DNA from: Paraglaciecola polaris LMG 21857
Lineage (GTDB): Bacteria; Pseudomonadota; Gammaproteobacteria; Enterobacterales; Alteromonadaceae
Direction: 5' to 3'
Assembly: GCF_000315055.1 (NCBI RefSeq)
Contig: NZ_BAER01000044.1
Coordinates: 186,001 to 250,000 of the forward strand
DNA length: 64,000 nucleotides
Positions 63,054-64,000 of the stretch are shown here, one piece after another; the first letter of the stretch is position 1, and each line of letters begins with the position of its first letter. The notes under the pieces are model-generated. The model was given only the letters and a program-made list of their open reading frames with translations, did not search any database and was not told where the DNA came from. A program made the position numbers and the translations under genes.

Positions 63054-63492
63054 TTTCAACGGTTTTACTTTTATATTTAGATGCCAATAGCATACCAATT
63101 AGCATTGACAGTAGGAAAGCAATAATGCCCAGATTACCGCTACTTAGATTGGTAATGCCCGGGCCAGGGCAAATTCCAGTTAATCCCCAACCTATACCAA
63201 AAATACTTGCCCCGAATAACAAAGGTTTATCAATTTTACGCTTAGTGGGTAGATGAAAATAGTCACCGAGCAGTGCCTTATTTTTGTTGCGAACAAGCAC
63301 CCAATACAGCGGCATATATACCGCGATACCGCCAAGCATCACAAAGGCTAACGCGGGATCCCAGTCACCTAAAACATCGAGAAAGCCAAGGACTCGCGCG
63401 GGATCAACCATAGTCGAAACCGTTAAGCCCGCACCAAAAAGTAGCCCTGAAATCAGTGCGGTTATATTATTGGCAGTGAAAGCGCGACTCAT
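63037..63492 (-). CDS. YeeE/YedE-family membrane protein (second half)
   Basis: A 151-residue membrane protein with about four helices and the family motif GLTGICPGPG, whose cysteine is typical of sulfur-handling YeeE/YedE (DUF395, PmpB-type) proteins. It pairs with the gene before it (four-base overlap) to form a split transporter, thought to carry thiosulfate or sulfane sulfur. Followed by the ArsR gene. Confidence 0.83.
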   Translation of the reverse strand: MSRAFTANNITALISGLLFGAGLTVSTMVDPARVLGFLDVLGDWDPALAFVMLGGIAVYMPLYWVLVRNKNKALLGDYFHLPTKRKIDKPLLFGASIFGIGWGLTGICPGPGITNLSSGNLGIIAFLLSMLIGMLLASKYKSKTVENANDT

Positions 63493-63950
63493 ATCGATAA
63501 GTCCAAAATGTGTCTAGTGACTGCAACCGTTAGGATTGCGCTGAGCATAAAAAATGCTGTCGCTATTATAGAGCGTGTTGAAAATCGGCTAATGCCACAT
63601 ATTCCATGACCGCTGGTACATCCTGAACCTAGCTGGGTGCCAAACCCAACGAGTAAACCACCAAGCACCATAATGAGTTCATTTTGCCCAAAAGCCCCTG
63701 ATTTTGTATCAAGCACAGTGGTTAAAGATTCAGGCAAAGAATAACCAAAAGCGCTTGTTAAAAGTGGGGCGATTGCTAAGCCTGCTAGAAAGTACCAGCG
63801 CCAACGATTATTTACAGCTGATGACGAAAATGCAGAGAAGGTAATACCTGAAATCCCCGCTACGCGGCCATTAAACAGCATAAGTGCGAACGCGGAAAAA
63901 CCAATTAGGGCACCACCAATGAGTGCTTGAACATATACATCTGTAGTCAT
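63489..63950 (-). CDS. YeeE/YedE-family membrane protein (first half)
   Basis: A 153-residue membrane protein with about four helices, PmpA-type: FNGRVAGISGITFSA and the cysteine motif GSGCTSGHGICGISR, the conserved sulfur-path motif of YeeE. First gene of the operon YeeE-YedE-ArsR. A long palindrome sits 22 bp upstream of its ATG, probably the operator of the ArsR protein. Confidence 0.85.
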   Translation of the reverse strand: MTTDVYVQALIGGALIGFSAFALMLFNGRVAGISGITFSAFSSSAVNNRWRWYFLAGLAIAPLLTSAFGYSLPESLTTVLDTKSGAFGQNELIMVLGGLLVGFGTQLGSGCTSGHGICGISRFSTRSIIATAFFMLSAILTVAVTRHILDLSI

Positions 63951-63971
63951 ATTTGATTAAAAACATCAGTT

Positions 63972-64000
63972 AATATCGTTATTCGCGAATATACGATATT
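63972..64000. promoter_or_regulatory. Large palindromic operator of the sulfur operon (BigR-type)
   Basis: Core TATTCGCGAATA (63980-63991) is a perfect 12-bp palindrome flanked by AATATCG (63972-63978) and CGATATT (63994-64000), giving a near-symmetric AT-rich 29-bp site. BigR-type ArsR proteins bind such AT-rich palindromes. It may extend past the window edge. Confidence 0.7.

Overview
The window looks like a chromosome segment of a marine gammaproteobacterium of the Alteromonadales (Paraglaciecola/Glaciecola/Alteromonas-like). The reasons are the moderate, slightly AT-rich base composition, the cco-uspE-ttcA neighbourhood shared with Shewanella and Vibrio, and many recognisable gammaproteobacterial proteins (TtcA, UspE, CobB, LdhA, GlgC, OMPLA, FNR). 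I see no rRNA, tRNA, insertion sequence, prophage or CRISPR array. The genus is an inference from overall gene content, not from a search.

Layout. 1-7.1 kb: the end of an aminotransferase gene, a glycosyltransferase, a MarR-ModF-GNAT run, glutaminase, a flavin reductase-like protein and a cupin. 7.1-16.6 kb: a minus-strand ureide (allantoate) catabolic operon of amidase, oxamate-amidohydrolase-like Ntn hydrolase, TauE permease, ureidoglycine aminotransferase and allantoate amidohydrolase, with a palindromic operator in front, then a fumarase pair and an RpiR regulator. 16.9-25.8 kb: sirtuin, LysE exporter, envelope genes (Bax-like, DUF2987), RssA, TtcA, a ZrgBC-like ABC pair and UspE. 26-33 kb: the complete cbb3 oxidase locus ccoNOQP-ccoHIS plus a UreH/DsbD-like membrane protein. 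33-36 kb: an unknown gene divergent from ccoN, a two-subunit bacterioferritin and a CNNM transporter. 36.2-39.6 kb: a cmpX-sigX-oprF-type envelope-stress locus. 39.7-50.7 kb: phospholipase A, a hybrid kinase, GlgC, a FixL-FixJ-FNR oxygen-sensing module, a rhodanese, phosphofructokinase and LdhA. 51-55.4 kb: a diguanylate cyclase and a copper-efflux operon (MerR-family regulator, CopA, cupredoxin). 55.5-64 kb: a small gene behind a sigma-54-type promoter, a LysR/MATE pair, a split Usp gene, a large hybrid kinase, and a BigR-like sulfur operon (ArsR plus a YeeE/YedE pair).

Two themes tie the window together. The first is oxygen: a FixL with intact heme-pocket residues, FixJ, an FNR with all Fe-S cysteines, and FNR-type boxes in front of ccoN and ldhA, with weaker ones at equal distances before two usp genes. 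fnr is missing from its usual place beside uspE and sits instead beside fixLJ. The second is an extracytoplasmic sigma factor locus: four promoters of the form TGTGAC-N17-CGTCNA lie in front of a CNNM gene, a small gene-cmpX-sigX operon, a LapA-like gene and an OmpA/OprF gene. They imply a compact self-controlled regulon and are the best candidate here for an incompletely described system. Two neighbouring genes (MATE and Usp, 57-59 kb) are broken at homopolymer runs, which could be true decay, phase variation or sequencing error.
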